A DNA stretch of 64,000 nt, from NCBI RefSeq assembly GCF_900110485.1, contig NZ_FODY01000002.1:186001-250000 (forward strand). Reading direction: 5' to 3'. Positions 1-9,205 of the stretch are shown here, in pieces (within the stretch, counting starts at the first letter, position 1; each line of letters begins with the position of its first letter). The notes below the pieces were generated by a model that saw nothing but the letters and a program-made list of their open reading frames with translations, was not told the DNA's origin and made no database searches. Origin of the DNA: Propionispora vibrioides (lineage in GTDB: Bacteria > Bacillota > Negativicutes > Propionisporales > Propionisporaceae). Made by a program: the position numbers and the translations under genes.

Positions 1-1
1 A

Positions 2-271
2 TATATTAAATACTTTCCCGTCGATACGCTTAAGATCGACCGCTCGCTTAGCCACGATGTGCTGGAGGACAGAAGCTATCAGGAAATTATTACCTCCATT
101 GTCTCATTATGCAGCTCCTTGAACATCGATGTCATTGTAGAATATGTGGAAACCGACAAGCAGCGGGACCTGTTAAAAGAACTGGGATGCCTGCGCTATC
201 AGGGTTATTTGTACAGCCCGGCGCTGCCGGCCGGCAAAATTCCCGACTTTGTACGCCGGCATCCCCACTAA
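2..271 (+). CDS. EAL-domain protein, C-terminal fragment (c-di-GMP phosphodiesterase type)
   Basis: The reading frame is open from base 2, so the gene begins upstream of the window. The last 89 residues are visible. They carry the typical end of an EAL domain: a KIDRS segment (its Asp belongs to the metal site), then EYVET followed by a Gln and a Gly-Cys, then QGYLYSPALPA, which matches the usual QGY(x)FSxPLP ending. EAL domains hydrolyse cyclic di-GMP; whether this one is active, or fused to a GGDEF, PAS or receiver domain, cannot be seen. The usual EGVET is EYVET here, keeping the Glu. The gene converges on the M48 protease gene and the two share a hairpin terminator. Confidence 0.85.
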   Translation, partial: YIKYFPVDTLKIDRSLSHDVLEDRSYQEIITSIVSLCSSLNIDVIVEYVETDKQRDLLKELGCLRYQGYLYSPALPAGKIPDFVRRHPH

Positions 272-362
272 CCCCAAAAAACAACTTCACAACCTACCGC
301 TTCTGCAAAAGCTCCTACTCATTTTTTCCACACCAACATAGCCAGCCTGCCTGGCAAGCTAA

Positions 363-403
363 AAGGGGAGCCGGCCTGATCGTCAATCAGGCCGGCTCCC
401 CTT
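363..403. terminator. Bidirectional hairpin terminator
   Basis: A perfect 18-bp inverted repeat (363-380 and 386-403) with a 5-base loop lies between the convergent EAL and M48 genes. T-rich bases follow on the plus strand and the A run at 361-364 serves the minus strand. Confidence 0.85.
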
Positions 404-405
404 TG

Positions 406-1455
406 TTATGTCTGACGCCAGCTTCTCAATTTAGTTAAATACTCGGCCGCCAAATCCATGACCGACATATTTTGCGCCGCCGCATCCTGCGACGTCAGCG
501 TAATGACCGAACGGTCATCATAATATACGGTGATGCCATTTTCGTCATGATCCAGAATATATTGATCGGGATTATAGTCGGGCAGTTGCCTGAGCCGGAA
601 CAATGTCCCGGCTACGAAATAAGCCCGGTATGCCGGTTTGTACCCGGCATATTCGGCCGTAATCGGCGGCAGCGACCAATCGCCGTCCACCACTTGCGCC
701 TCCTTCCCGTCCGCCCCCTCATTAACGGTCGGGGATATATTCTGATCTTTTATGTACCCTTCCACCGCCTTGATCCGGGCCTGCCCCTCCGGGTGGTCGG
801 AAAACAAATCGTAATGATATTTCTGATCCATAGTGGCCAATTTCTCTAAGCCAATCAACATGCTATAGGGATTGTAACCGGCCCGGTAAGTATGTACGAA
901 TCCCAAATAATCGGCTTCCCGTTCATCAGAACGGCTATAGCCGGCCATAATCGCATTGTAGGCCAAATTTTGCAGCAACGCCCCCCTGTCGCCAAACAGC
1001 ACGCCGAATAAAATATTCATACCCAGTCCCTTTTCAATCTGGCGCACGCTATGGCGCTTGACAATATGCCCGATCTCATGTCCGATAACTCCGGCCAGTT
1101 CCTCATCGGAAGGCATGAGGTCAATCAAGCCTTTATAGACATAAATAAAACCGCCCGGTACGGCAAAAGCGTTAACCTCTTTTGAATTGAGCACTTTAAA
1201 CGTATACGGCAGGTCTTGACGGTCACACACGGCAACCAGACGCCGGCCGATCCGGTCGACCCGTTCCTGCAGAGCCGGATCATCCAGCAATCCATACTGC
1301 TTTTCCACCTGTTTGGCCACGTTGCGGCCCATTTCAATCTCATCCTTGGTGCTGATTAGCGTTCCCGCCTGAGCCACCGGAAACTGAACCCCTTGCAGGA
1401 AGATCAAGATACCCAGACAAAAACTGAAAATCAGGCGCACTCCCAACCGAACCAT
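406..1455 (-). CDS. M48-family metalloprotease, exported
   Basis: A 349-residue zinc protease of the M48 (Ste24/BepA-like) family. Residues 1-30 form a signal peptide with a hydrophobic core (IFSFCLGILIFLQGV) and an Ala-rich cleavage region. The zinc site is HEIGH at 126-130 with the third ligand Glu180 in DEREAD. The C-terminal third is not recognised. The start at 1455 follows a GGAGG with good spacing; a longer open frame to 1665 runs into a family-1 repeat and is not credible as coding. Members with this layout act in the cell envelope on misfolded or outer-membrane proteins, which would suit a diderm cell; that role is inferred. It is monocistronic, ending at the shared terminator. Confidence 0.85.
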   Translation of the reverse strand: MVRLGVRLIFSFCLGILIFLQGVQFPVAQAGTLISTKDEIEMGRNVAKQVEKQYGLLDDPALQERVDRIGRRLVAVCDRQDLPYTFKVLNSKEVNAFAVPGGFIYVYKGLIDLMPSDEELAGVIGHEIGHIVKRHSVRQIEKGLGMNILFGVLFGDRGALLQNLAYNAIMAGYSRSDEREADYLGFVHTYRAGYNPYSMLIGLEKLATMDQKYHYDLFSDHPEGQARIKAVEGYIKDQNISPTVNEGADGKEAQVVDGDWSLPPITAEYAGYKPAYRAYFVAGTLFRLRQLPDYNPDQYILDHDENGITVYYDDRSVITLTSQDAAAQNMSVMDLAAEYLTKLRSWRQT

Positions 1456-1598
1456 CGTTACCTCCTGGGGGAACCGAATTAAAAGCAGCCATTTGGTGCA
1501 CGCTGTAGAGAGAAGCAGCCCCCTCACCTGCCGCCAACTGCATTCTATATTAATCTTAATATTCTCGCCAAAGCAGAAAAATCCTGCCACACGACCCC

Positions 1599-1767
1599 TG
1601 AGGCATGTTTTCAAACTAACGGAATGATCCCTGGCGAGTGATTTTTGTGCCAGACAATGCAACATTTTTTGCAGGAATAGGGGTCCCTCTTTTTAAAAAA
1701 GGGTACCGAAATATCGCATAAAAGGCACCGGCAGAGGACATTGGGGCTAGTTTAAAAACGCTCTCTA
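1599..1767 (+). repeat. Family-1 short repeat, copy A
   Basis: Non-coding repeat of about 170 bp sharing the segments CAAACTAACGGAATGAT, GGCGAGTGATTTTT and GCAGGAATAG with the copies at 36204, 46091 and 62480. Its ends (TGAGGCATGTTTTCAAAC and AGTTTAAAAACGCTCTCTA) are diverged versions of the family termini. It fills most of the spacer between the M48 gene and ccpN. Confidence 0.8.
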
Positions 1768-1958
1768 ATGCCTCGGTCATCACAAAGATACTATAATTCC
1801 CCTAAAAACTACACCATTAGTCAAATAAAGCCGCTATTAAAGCTAATTATTTATGTAAATAAATAAAAATTTATTCCTTTTATTGCCACATGAACAAAAT
1901 CGTGGTACTATTATTAATGATTTATCTTTTAATATCGCGCCATATTTCAGAAAGGAAG

Positions 1959-2612
1959 GTGACCGTCATCGATTTAACAGTCAGACAGTCCAATATCTTA
2001 GAAATAGTAAAACAATCCGGTCCTATTACCGGGAAAGATATCGCCGATAAACTTGGCCTCAGCCGGGCAGCCTTGCGCTCTGACCTGGCCGTACTGACCA
2101 TGTCCGGTCTATTGGGAGCCAGGCCACGGGTCGGCTATTACTACACGCACAAGACTCCTTCCGACTATATTGCCACTATATTAGGCAATATCCAAATCAG
2201 TGATGCTCATTCCTTACCGGTTGTCATCCGGGAGAACTGTTCGGTCTATAATGCCATCGTAACGATGTTTACCGAAGATGTCAGTACTATTATGATTGTT
2301 TCCGAGGGAGGTTTCCTGGAAGGCGTGGTTTCCCGCAAAGACCTTCTGAAAGCCAGTATGGGTGATAGAAATCTTACCGAACTGCCCGTAAAAGTGGCCA
2401 TGACCCGTATGCCGAATATTATTGTCACCACCCCGGATGAGCCGGTGCTGGACGCCGCAAAAAAGCTCCTGAACCATCAGGTGGATGCTTTGCCGGTAGT
2501 CAAGGTTGTTGTTGTTGACAAAACAGAAAAATTACAAGTTGTAGGACGTTTCACTAAAACCAATATAACCAGGCTCTTTGTCCAACTGGCCGATACCGGT
2601 TATAGCATATAA
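1959..2612 (+). CDS. ccpN: CcpN-type transcriptional regulator (HTH + two CBS domains)
   Basis: A 217-residue repressor-like protein. Residues 1-60 form a winged helix-turn-helix (VRQSNILEIV ... GKDIADKLGLSRAALRSDLAVL), followed by two CBS domains (about 75-140 and 145-205; PVKVAMTRMPNIIV marks the second). In Bacillus CcpN represses gluconeogenic genes and its CBS domains read adenine nucleotides. Here it sits directly before the PPDK regulator and ppdK, so control of the pyruvate-PEP step is likely. The GTG at 1959 gives the usual family length; an in-frame ATG at 1890 would add a hydrophobic leader without a ribosome site and is less likely. The Shine-Dalgarno is close to the GTG, so the start is not certain. 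Confidence 0.85.
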   Translation: MTVIDLTVRQSNILEIVKQSGPITGKDIADKLGLSRAALRSDLAVLTMSGLLGARPRVGYYYTHKTPSDYIATILGNIQISDAHSLPVVIRENCSVYNAIVTMFTEDVSTIMIVSEGGFLEGVVSRKDLLKASMGDRNLTELPVKVAMTRMPNIIVTTPDEPVLDAAKKLLNHQVDALPVVKVVVVDKTEKLQVVGRFTKTNITRLFVQLADTGYSI

Positions 2613-2629
2613 GGAGGCATATTTGAATC

Positions 2630-3442
2630 ATGAACACAATACCAATTGTATATATACTGTCTGACTCAATCGGCGAAACCGGCGAAATCGTGGTAAAGGC
2701 AGCCATCAGCCAATTCGGTTCAGGGCGTGTGGACATCCGGCGCATTCCTTTCCTGGCGTCGGAGGAGCAGGTGGACGAGGTGTTATCCGAAGTGGAGGCG
2801 GTCGGCGGCATCGTTGTCTACACGCTGGTAGGCCCGGAGCTAAAGTCCTATCTGGAAAACAAGCTACATGAACTCAATCTGGCTCACGTAGATATTATGG
2901 GACCACTGCTAAACGCTTTTAGCAAGGTAACCAGTCTGCAGCCGAAAAATGAACCGGGAATTATCCGTAAAGTGGATAAAGATTATTTCAATAAAGTAGC
3001 AGCTATTGAGTTTGCCGTCAAGTTTGACGACGGCAAGGACCCGCGTGGCCTGCTACGGGCCGATCTCGTACTGATTGGCATATCCCGGACATCCAAGACA
3101 CCCTTATGCATGTATTTAGCCCATAAAGGAATCAAAATGGCCAATGTCCCACTGGTGCCCGACGTAACACCGCCTGATGAGCTTTACCAGATTCCGACCA
3201 ATAAAATTGTCGGCCTGACAATCAGACCGCCTCTCTTGCTGGAAATACGCAAAGAGCGGTTAAAAACGATGGGGTTATCTCCTGCTGCCGACTACGCCAG
3301 TCCGGAACGGATCTTTTACGAAATTGATTATGCTCTTTCGATTATGCGAAAAATAGGTTGCCCTATTATTGACGTAACCAATAAAGCAATGGAAGAAACA
3401 GCAGCCAAACTGCTGGATTACTACCGTAAAGGAGCGATGTAA
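2630..3442 (+). CDS. Pyruvate,phosphate dikinase regulatory protein (bifunctional kinase/pyrophosphorylase)
   Basis: A 270-residue protein of the PDRP/PSRP (DUF299) family. These enzymes inactivate PPDK by ADP-dependent phosphorylation of a threonine next to the catalytic histidine and reactivate it by phosphate-dependent dephosphorylation. The N-terminus YILSDSIGETGE and the P-loop-like GISRTSKTP (about 146-154) are hallmark motifs. The gene lies 17 bases after ccpN and its stop abuts the ppdK start, so all three genes are probably one transcript. The dikinase target downstream keeps the Thr-Ser-His needed for this regulation, which supports PPDK rather than PEP synthase as partner. Confidence 0.93.
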   Translation: MNTIPIVYILSDSIGETGEIVVKAAISQFGSGRVDIRRIPFLASEEQVDEVLSEVEAVGGIVVYTLVGPELKSYLENKLHELNLAHVDIMGPLLNAFSKVTSLQPKNEPGIIRKVDKDYFNKVAAIEFAVKFDDGKDPRGLLRADLVLIGISRTSKTPLCMYLAHKGIKMANVPLVPDVTPPDELYQIPTNKIVGLTIRPPLLLEIRKERLKTMGLSPAADYASPERIFYEIDYALSIMRKIGCPIIDVTNKAMEETAAKLLDYYRKGAM

Positions 3443-6100
3443 ATGTCAAACTATGTGTACATGTTCACCGAAGGACGCGCCGACATGAGGTCTTTGCTTG
3501 GCGGCAAGGGTGCCAATCTGGCGGAAATGACCAATCTTGGTCTGCCGGTACCCTGTGGAATGACCATCACGACAGAAGCATGCCGGGATTATTATCGGGT
3601 CGGCGGGTCCTTCCCTGATGGCTTGCGGGAAGAAATCCTGGAAAAGCTAAAACTCGTCGAAAGCAAGTCCGGTAAGAAACTGGGTGATCCGGGCGACCCA
3701 CTATTGGTTTCCGTACGGTCAGGCGCCGTATTTTCTATGCCTGGCATGATGGACACCATCTTAAATCTCGGTCTTAACGAAACAACGGTCCAGAGTGTGG
3801 CCAAAAACACCAACAATCTGCGTTTTGCCTATGATTCCTACCGTCGTTTCATTCAGATGTTTTCCGATGTCGTGCTGGAAATACCCAAGCATGAATTTGA
3901 GTACATATTGAGCAAGGAAAAAGAAACTGTCGGCGTTGTATACGACCAGGAGCTGTCGGCCCAGTCGCTGCGTAACGTCATCGACAAGTATAAGGAGCTG
4001 GTGGAAAACCAGACCGGACGCTCCTTCCCCGAAGACCCGCTGGACCAGCTCTTTATGGCGGTCGAAGCGGTCTTTAGATCCTGGAACAACCAACGGGCCA
4101 TTATCTACCGTAATTTGAATAAAATCAGCCATGACCTGGGAACGGCTGTCAATGTGCAATCCATGGTTTTCGGCAATATGGGCAACGACTCAGGCACGGG
4201 CGTTGCGTTCAGCCGCAATCCTTCCACCGGCGAAAACATCTTGTACGGCGAATATCTGATGAACGCCCAGGGAGAAGATGTGGTAGCCGGCATCCGCACA
4301 CCGCAGCCAATTGCCCAATTACAACAGGACATGCCGGAAATCTACGGCCAATTTGTGAACATTGTCCAGACACTGGAAAATCATTATAAAAATATGCAGG
4401 ATATTGAGTTTACCATTGAACGGGGCAAGCTCTATATGCTCCAATGCCGTAACGGCAAACGTACCGCCCAGGCAGCCGTAAAAGTTGCCCATGACATGGT
4501 TCAGGAAAATCTTATCGGCAAAACAGAAGCGCTGCTGATGGTGGAACCGGAACAGCTCGATCAACTCCTGCACCGGCAGATTGACAGTTCAGCCAAGCTT
4601 ACGGTCATTGCCAAGGGTTTGCCAGCTTCACCGGGAGCGGCCTCCGGTCAGGTGGTTTTTGACGCCGACAAAGCGGAAAAGATTGCCAAGCTCGGCATCA
4701 ATGTCCTCATGGTACGCATGGAAACAACGCCTGACGACATTCACGGCATTATCGCCGCCGAAGGCGTTCTGACCAGTCGGGGCGGCATGACTAGTCACGC
4801 AGCGGTAGTGGCCCGCGGCATGGGAAAACCCTGCGTCTGCGGCTGCGAATCAATAAAAATTGATTACGCTAAACAGGAATTTACCGTAGGCGGCCTGACT
4901 ATCAAGGCCGGCGACGTCATCTCCATCGACGGTGCTACCGGCAGAGTCATCTCCGGTCAGGTGCCGATGAAAGATCCGGAACTCTCAACAGAATACACTA
5001 CGCTGCTGGGTTGGGCCGATGAAGTGAAAAAACTGAGCGTCAGGGCTAATGCCGATACTCCCGAAGATGCCGCCAAAGCTCGCGCTTTCGGCGCAACCGG
5101 CATCGGTCTTACCCGTACCGAGCACATGTTCATGGGTGCCGACCGGCTCCCCTTCGTTCAACAGATGATCCTGGCCGAAAGCCTGGAAGAACGCCAGGAT
5201 GCGTTATCCCACCTGTTACCGATTCAGGAGAATGATTTCTACGGCATACTTCAGGCCATGGAGGGGCTTCCTGTCTGCATCCGTTTGTTAGACCCGCCGC
5301 TGCATGAATTTTTGCCCAGTCTGGAAGAATTGCTGGTAGAAACGACGAAACTGCGCACCTCCGGCAAAAATGCCCAATTGCTGACCGAAAAAGATTCCCT
5401 GCTGCGCAAGATACGACAATTGCACGAGTTCAATCCCATGCTGGGACACCGTGGCTGCCGCCTCGGCATTACCTTCCCGGAAATCTACGAAATGCAGATC
5501 CGCGCCATCTTCAATGCGGCAGCCCGCCTGACGAAAGAAGGCTATACCGTACTGCCTGAAGTGGAAATACCGCTCACCATCGACAAGGCCGAACTAATTT
5601 TCTTTAACGACCGGATTAAAACGATTGCCCAGGAAGTCTTTGCCGCCTACGGCACTTCGTTCCACTACAGCTGCGGCACTATGATCGAAATTCCCCGGGC
5701 CGCCCTGTTGGCCGACGAATTGGCGGAAGTATCGGAATTTTTCAGCTTTGGCACGAACGACTTGACCCAAACCTGCATGGGCTTTAGCCGTGACGACGCC
5801 GAAGGCAAATTCCTGCCCTACTATCTGGAACAGAAAATATTGAAGGAAAATCCCTTTATCGCCCTTGACCGCAAAGGCGTGGGCCAACTCATGAAGCTGG
5901 CAGTGGAAAAAGGACGGCAAACCCGCCCCGACCTGATCACCGGTATTTGCGGCGAACATGGCGGCGAACCCAGTTCAATTGTCTTTTGCCATCAACTAGG
6001 CCTGGATTTTGTCAGTTGCTCGCCCTACCGGGTGCCTATCGCCCGGCTGGCGGCTGCACAAGCCGCAGTCAGCCAGGGAGAAAACCTGGGCACCCGCTAA
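3443..6100 (+). CDS. ppdK: Pyruvate, phosphate dikinase
   Basis: An 885-residue enzyme interconverting pyruvate + ATP + Pi with PEP + AMP + PPi. The ATP-grasp nucleotide domain is N-terminal (GGKGANLAEM at about 22-31). The phosphohistidine motif GGMTSHAAVVAR contains His452 with regulatory Thr450. The C-terminal PEP/pyruvate barrel shows GLTRTEHMF, FGTNDLTQ and GICGEHGGEPSS. Length equals the classic family size. It is coupled to the PDRP gene (stop and start adjacent, AAAGGAG before the ATG). With CcpN and PDRP upstream, both transcript level and activity are probably set by energy state. It ends at a strong hairpin terminator. Confidence 0.97.
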   Translation: MSNYVYMFTEGRADMRSLLGGKGANLAEMTNLGLPVPCGMTITTEACRDYYRVGGSFPDGLREEILEKLKLVESKSGKKLGDPGDPLLVSVRSGAVFSMPGMMDTILNLGLNETTVQSVAKNTNNLRFAYDSYRRFIQMFSDVVLEIPKHEFEYILSKEKETVGVVYDQELSAQSLRNVIDKYKELVENQTGRSFPEDPLDQLFMAVEAVFRSWNNQRAIIYRNLNKISHDLGTAVNVQSMVFGNMGNDSGTGVAFSRNPSTGENILYGEYLMNAQGEDVVAGIRTPQPIAQLQQDMPEIYGQFVNIVQTLENHYKNMQDIEFTIERGKLYMLQCRNGKRTAQAAVKVAHDMVQENLIGKTEALLMVEPEQLDQLLHRQIDSSAKLTVIAKGLPASPGAASGQVVFDADKAEKIAKLGINVLMVRMETTPDDIHGIIAAEGVLTSRGGMTSHAAVVARGMGKPCVCGCESIKIDYAKQEFTVGGLTIKAGDVISIDGATGRVISGQVPMKDPELSTEYTTLLGWADEVKKLSVRANADTPEDAAKARAFGATGIGLTRTEHMFMGADRLPFVQQMILAESLEERQDALSHLLPIQENDFYGILQAMEGLPVCIRLLDPPLHEFLPSLEELLVETTKLRTSGKNAQLLTEKDSLLRKIRQLHEFNPMLGHRGCRLGITFPEIYEMQIRAIFNAAARLTKEGYTVLPEVEIPLTIDKAELIFFNDRIKTIAQEVFAAYGTSFHYSCGTMIEIPRAALLADELAEVSEFFSFGTNDLTQTCMGFSRDDAEGKFLPYYLEQKILKENPFIALDRKGVGQLMKLAVEKGRQTRPDLITGICGEHGGEPSSIVFCHQLGLDFVSCSPYRVPIARLAAAQAAVSQGENLGTR

Positions 6101-6112
6101 TCCCCGTATAAA

Positions 6113-6170
6113 AAAGAACAACCCCCTTTCTGTCCCCGGACGCTTACGGGACAAAAGGGGGTTGTTCTTT
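6113..6170. terminator. Bidirectional terminator between ppdK and larB
   Basis: Inverted repeat with 17-bp arms (6113-6129 and 6154-6170) ending in T runs in both directions. It separates the convergent ppdK and lar operons; the right arm reaches the larB stop codon. Confidence 0.9.
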
Positions 6171-6916
6171 TACAGTTTATTGATGATGCTGGCGCTGTAA
6201 GCGGCGCCAAAGCCGTTGTCAATATTGACAACCGTCACTCCGCTGGCGCAGCTATTCAGCATAGTAAGCAACGGCGCCAACCCGCCAAAGTTCGCACCAT
6301 AGCCCACACTGGTCGGCACGGCAATAACCGGTTTATCCACCATGCCGCCGATCACGCTGGCCAGCGCGCCTTCCATACCGGCCACCACAATAATAACTTT
6401 AGCGCCGCGGATGATTTCCATTTTGGCAAACAGCCGGTGAATGCCGGCCACACCGACATCAGTGATCTTCTCCACCCGATTGCCCAAGGCTAAAGCCGTT
6501 TCCGCCGCCTCTTCCACCACCGGCAGATCGGACGTACCGGCAGCCACAATGGCAATATAGCTGTCCGTCTGCTCTGCAGCCTTACGCCGGACGGTAATCG
6601 TCCGTCCCAGCGGATTATAAGCCGCTTCTTCCGTCAGTTCCGCTACCGCCCGGTACATCGCTTCATTAGCCCGGGTAGCCAGGATGGTAACATCCCGGTC
6701 TAGCATAAAGGCTACAATTTCCCGTACCTGCTCCACCGTCTTACCTTCGCAATAGATAACCTCCGGATACCCCACTCTAAGCTCGCGGTGATTGTCAATC
6801 GTGGCAAAACCAAGCTCGGTAAAGGGCAAGTCCTCCAACGCCTGCTGAGCCTTTTCCACACTTACCTGCTGGTCGTGGACCAATTGCAGCAAGTGCTTTA
6901 GCTCCTCTTTGTTCAT
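6170..6916 (-). CDS. larB: LarB, pyridinium-3,5-biscarboxylic acid mononucleotide synthase
   Basis: A 248-residue protein of the AIR-carboxylase/NCAIR-mutase-related family. In the lar pathway LarB carboxylates and hydrolyses nicotinic acid adenine dinucleotide to start the nickel-pincer nucleotide cofactor. Typical features are the N-terminal helix with PFTELGFATIDNHRELR, then GYPEVIYCEGKT, and the glycine-rich PurE-like fold (VAAGTSDLPVVEEA; VVAGMEGALASVIGG; PVIAVPTSVGYG). Its ATG overlaps the larE stop by four bases (ATGA). It is the last gene of larC-larE-larB. Confidence 0.95.
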   Translation of the reverse strand: MNKEELKHLLQLVHDQQVSVEKAQQALEDLPFTELGFATIDNHRELRVGYPEVIYCEGKTVEQVREIVAFMLDRDVTILATRANEAMYRAVAELTEEAAYNPLGRTITVRRKAAEQTDSYIAIVAAGTSDLPVVEEAAETALALGNRVEKITDVGVAGIHRLFAKMEIIRGAKVIIVVAGMEGALASVIGGMVDKPVIAVPTSVGYGANFGGLAPLLTMLNSCASGVTVVNIDNGFGAAYSASIINKL

Positions 6917-7758
6917 CCTGCCGCCTCCTTACCGTTACTGCTCCCTGGCAGAACTGCCGAACCCAGTTGTTCATTCAGGCTGCCCATGCGGTATCCTTCC
7001 AAATCCAACGAAACGTACCGGAACCCGTACTCCTTCAACTGTCCGGCAATCCGGTCCAGCAGCGGCACATCAAACAGCTTGCCGCGGTCGCCGCGGGGCA
7101 CCTCAATCCGGGCGATTTCACCATGACAGCGGACTCGTACCGCCCGAAACCCTATGCTCATGAGATAAGTTTCCGCCTTTTCGATTTTGGCAAAATCGTC
7201 AGTCTTCAATTCATTCCCATAAGGTATTCTGGTTAGCAGGCAGGCATAGGGCGGTTTATCCCAGGTGGGTAAGCCCATATCCCGGGATAACTGCCGGATC
7301 TCCGCCTTGGTAAGCCTGGTTTCGAGCAACGGACTGCGGATGCCTAATTCTTTTAACGCCTGCAATCCAGGACGGTAATCACCGGTATCGTCAAAATTTG
7401 TCCCGTCAACCACATAGGTAAAGCCTTCTTCCCTGGCTTTGGCCTGGATCAGACTGAACACAGCCTTTTTACACAGGTAGCAGCGATTTTCCGGATTAAA
7501 CCGGATTGTATCTAATAGCGGTACTTCCAGTATTTCATGGGCAGCACCGATTTTACCGACCAATTCTTTAGCCTCTTTTATTTCCCACCGCGGAATATAC
7601 GGCGAAAGGATGGTTAGGCCCTTCATGTTATTTCCCAGCGTTTCATAAGCCGCCTTTAGCAAAAAGGTGCTGTCCACTCCGCCGGAAAAGGCCACCACCA
7701 CCTTGCCCAGTTGCTGCAACAGAGCTACAAGCTCTTTATATTTTTCACTTGCTGGCAT
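6913..7758 (-). CDS. larE: LarE, ATP-dependent sulfur transferase for the nickel-pincer cofactor
   Basis: A 281-residue PP-loop ATPase (AFSGGVDSTFLL, about 23-34) that adenylates the cofactor precursor and adds sulfur. Cys173 in PYACLLTRIPYG falls where the sacrificial cysteine of the Lactobacillus enzyme is expected, so a sacrificial mechanism is possible. A CxxC pair (Cys93, Cys96 in NRCYLCKK) is also present; iron-sulfur LarE variants exist and are not excluded. Its start lies inside the larC end (14-base overlap) and its stop overlaps larB, indicating translational coupling. Confidence 0.93.
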   Translation of the reverse strand: MPASEKYKELVALLQQLGKVVVAFSGGVDSTFLLKAAYETLGNNMKGLTILSPYIPRWEIKEAKELVGKIGAAHEILEVPLLDTIRFNPENRCYLCKKAVFSLIQAKAREEGFTYVVDGTNFDDTGDYRPGLQALKELGIRSPLLETRLTKAEIRQLSRDMGLPTWDKPPYACLLTRIPYGNELKTDDFAKIEKAETYLMSIGFRAVRVRCHGEIARIEVPRGDRGKLFDVPLLDRIAGQLKEYGFRYVSLDLEGYRMGSLNEQLGSAVLPGSSNGKEAAG

Positions 7759-9121
7759 AGCCCTTTTCCTCCATTAGCTTTGCTACTTCCCGGTAGATGA
7801 ACGTCAGCGGCACAGCGTGCGCGGCGGCAGAGCGCCGGCAGTCCTCATATTCCGGCTTATATTTAACCAATTTTCCACCATAATAGGCCTTCTTCACACT
7901 GATCTGGCCGTAGCAGGTATCCAATGTCTCGAATTCACGGTCCAGCATAATTTTTTCCACCGGGTATTTGCGCACGCCTAGGGCCGTCGTTTCCTGCAAC
8001 AGCAGGTCCAGCACCGCCTGTTCGTTGGCAGCCTCGGCCAGTACGCTGAGCGTCGTGGCCAGTCGTCCCTTTTTCATGACAATCGGACTTTTCCATACAT
8101 CAAGTGCACCGGCGGCAAACAGCCGTTCCTCTACGTAACCGTATTGTTCGGGACTCATGTCGTCCAAATTGGTCTCCCATATCCACTGCCCGGTTTTAGC
8201 CGCACTTCGGCTATCGTCGCGGCCCAGATACACCCGGAGAACATTGGGGATATCCATATCCCGGTGACCAATGCCATAGCCTGTTTTCTCAATGATAAAA
8301 TCGATTTCATCGGTAAATTGGTCCACATTAGCCGCTAAAACGGCCGCCCCCGTCGGCGTAGTCGTCTCAAAAGGAACAAGACCGGACTTGACCGGAATTC
8401 CCTGCAAAAGCTCCGCTGTCGCCGGCGCCGGCACCGGCATAACCCCATGGGCACATTTCACAAAACCGCCGCCTACCTGCACCGTCGATGCCAGAATCTT
8501 GTCCACCTGTAAATAATCCAGCGCAATGGCGGCGCCAACCATATCGACAATCGAGTCGGTCGCCCCTACCTCATGAAAATGAACCTCTTCCACCGTCTTG
8601 CCATGAACTTTGGCTTCCGCCGCCGCAATCTTCCGGAACATCCGGCAACTTAGTGCTTTGACCCGCTCACTTAAGCGACTGTTATTGATGATCTGCTCAA
8701 TATCATACAGATTCCGGTGTACGTGGGGCTTGTCCCCTTCCCCGGCAGCCGTTGACGAGCTATGATGATGATGGGCATGCTCTTCCTGTTCATGATGGTG
8801 ATGCTCATGTCCATGGTGATGATGATCATCATCATCGTGGTGGTGGTGATGATCGCCATGTCCCTGATTATGGCTATGCCGATCTCCTGTTTCATCCGCC
8901 TGGGCCGGTTCAGGTTCCGCCGTCAAATGAACCTTCACCTGCGTACCGGTTATACCCTGTTTCATCGCCTGTTCTACAGTAATAACATATTCGCCGCCAA
9001 GCTCCAGCTTGGCCAGTTCCTGGCGCAAATACCCCTCATCCACACCCAGGTCCAGCAAAGCCGCCAGATTCATATCGCCGCTAATTCCGCAAAAACAGTC
9101 ATAGTATAAAATTCGCACCAC
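7745..9121 (-). CDS. larC: LarC, nickel insertion protein of the pincer cofactor pathway (undivided form)
   Basis: A 458-residue protein. The N-terminus MVRILYYDCFCGISGDM is diagnostic for LarC (older name DUF111), which inserts nickel into the pincer nucleotide using CTP. In Lactobacillus plantarum the two halves are joined by a programmed frameshift; here both are in one frame. Residues 82-120 form a linker with 22 histidines plus several acidic residues, a likely nickel-binding or storage loop. First gene of larC-larE-larB. No larA-like racemase is in the window, so the enzyme that uses the cofactor must be encoded elsewhere. Confidence 0.95.
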   Translation of the reverse strand: MVRILYYDCFCGISGDMNLAALLDLGVDEGYLRQELAKLELGGEYVITVEQAMKQGITGTQVKVHLTAEPEPAQADETGDRHSHNQGHGDHHHHHDDDDHHHHGHEHHHHEQEEHAHHHHSSSTAAGEGDKPHVHRNLYDIEQIINNSRLSERVKALSCRMFRKIAAAEAKVHGKTVEEVHFHEVGATDSIVDMVGAAIALDYLQVDKILASTVQVGGGFVKCAHGVMPVPAPATAELLQGIPVKSGLVPFETTTPTGAAVLAANVDQFTDEIDFIIEKTGYGIGHRDMDIPNVLRVYLGRDDSRSAAKTGQWIWETNLDDMSPEQYGYVEERLFAAGALDVWKSPIVMKKGRLATTLSVLAEAANEQAVLDLLLQETTALGVRKYPVEKIMLDREFETLDTCYGQISVKKAYYGGKLVKYKPEYEDCRRSAAAHAVPLTFIYREVAKLMEEKGYASK

Positions 9122-9166
9122 AAGTCCTCCTTTGCTCCGGGAAACTCCCGCTTTATCGTTAAGCCA

Positions 9167-9200
9167 AAGACCTGCCGGTTTAGATAACCGTGCAGGTCTT
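9167..9200 (-). terminator. Hairpin terminator after the CYTH gene
   Basis: Nine-base arms (AAGACCTGC and GCAGGTCTT) enclosing a further CGGTT/AACCG pairing lie just after the CYTH stop. The T run is weak (TCTTTGG), so this may be a modest terminator before larC. Confidence 0.6.
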
Positions 9201-9205
9201 CCAGT

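Noticed and set aside
1456-1665. N-terminal extension of the M48 protease
   Set aside because: It translates the family-1 repeat and lacks a ribosome site; the start at 1455 gives a proper signal peptide.
8750-8860. CAT/ATG-rich tract as a microsatellite
   Set aside because: It is explained by the histidine-rich linker of LarC in a single undamaged frame.
8752-9109. Two plus-strand frames rich in Met, His and Val
   Set aside because: They are antisense to the His-rich region of larC and have no ribosome site or family features.
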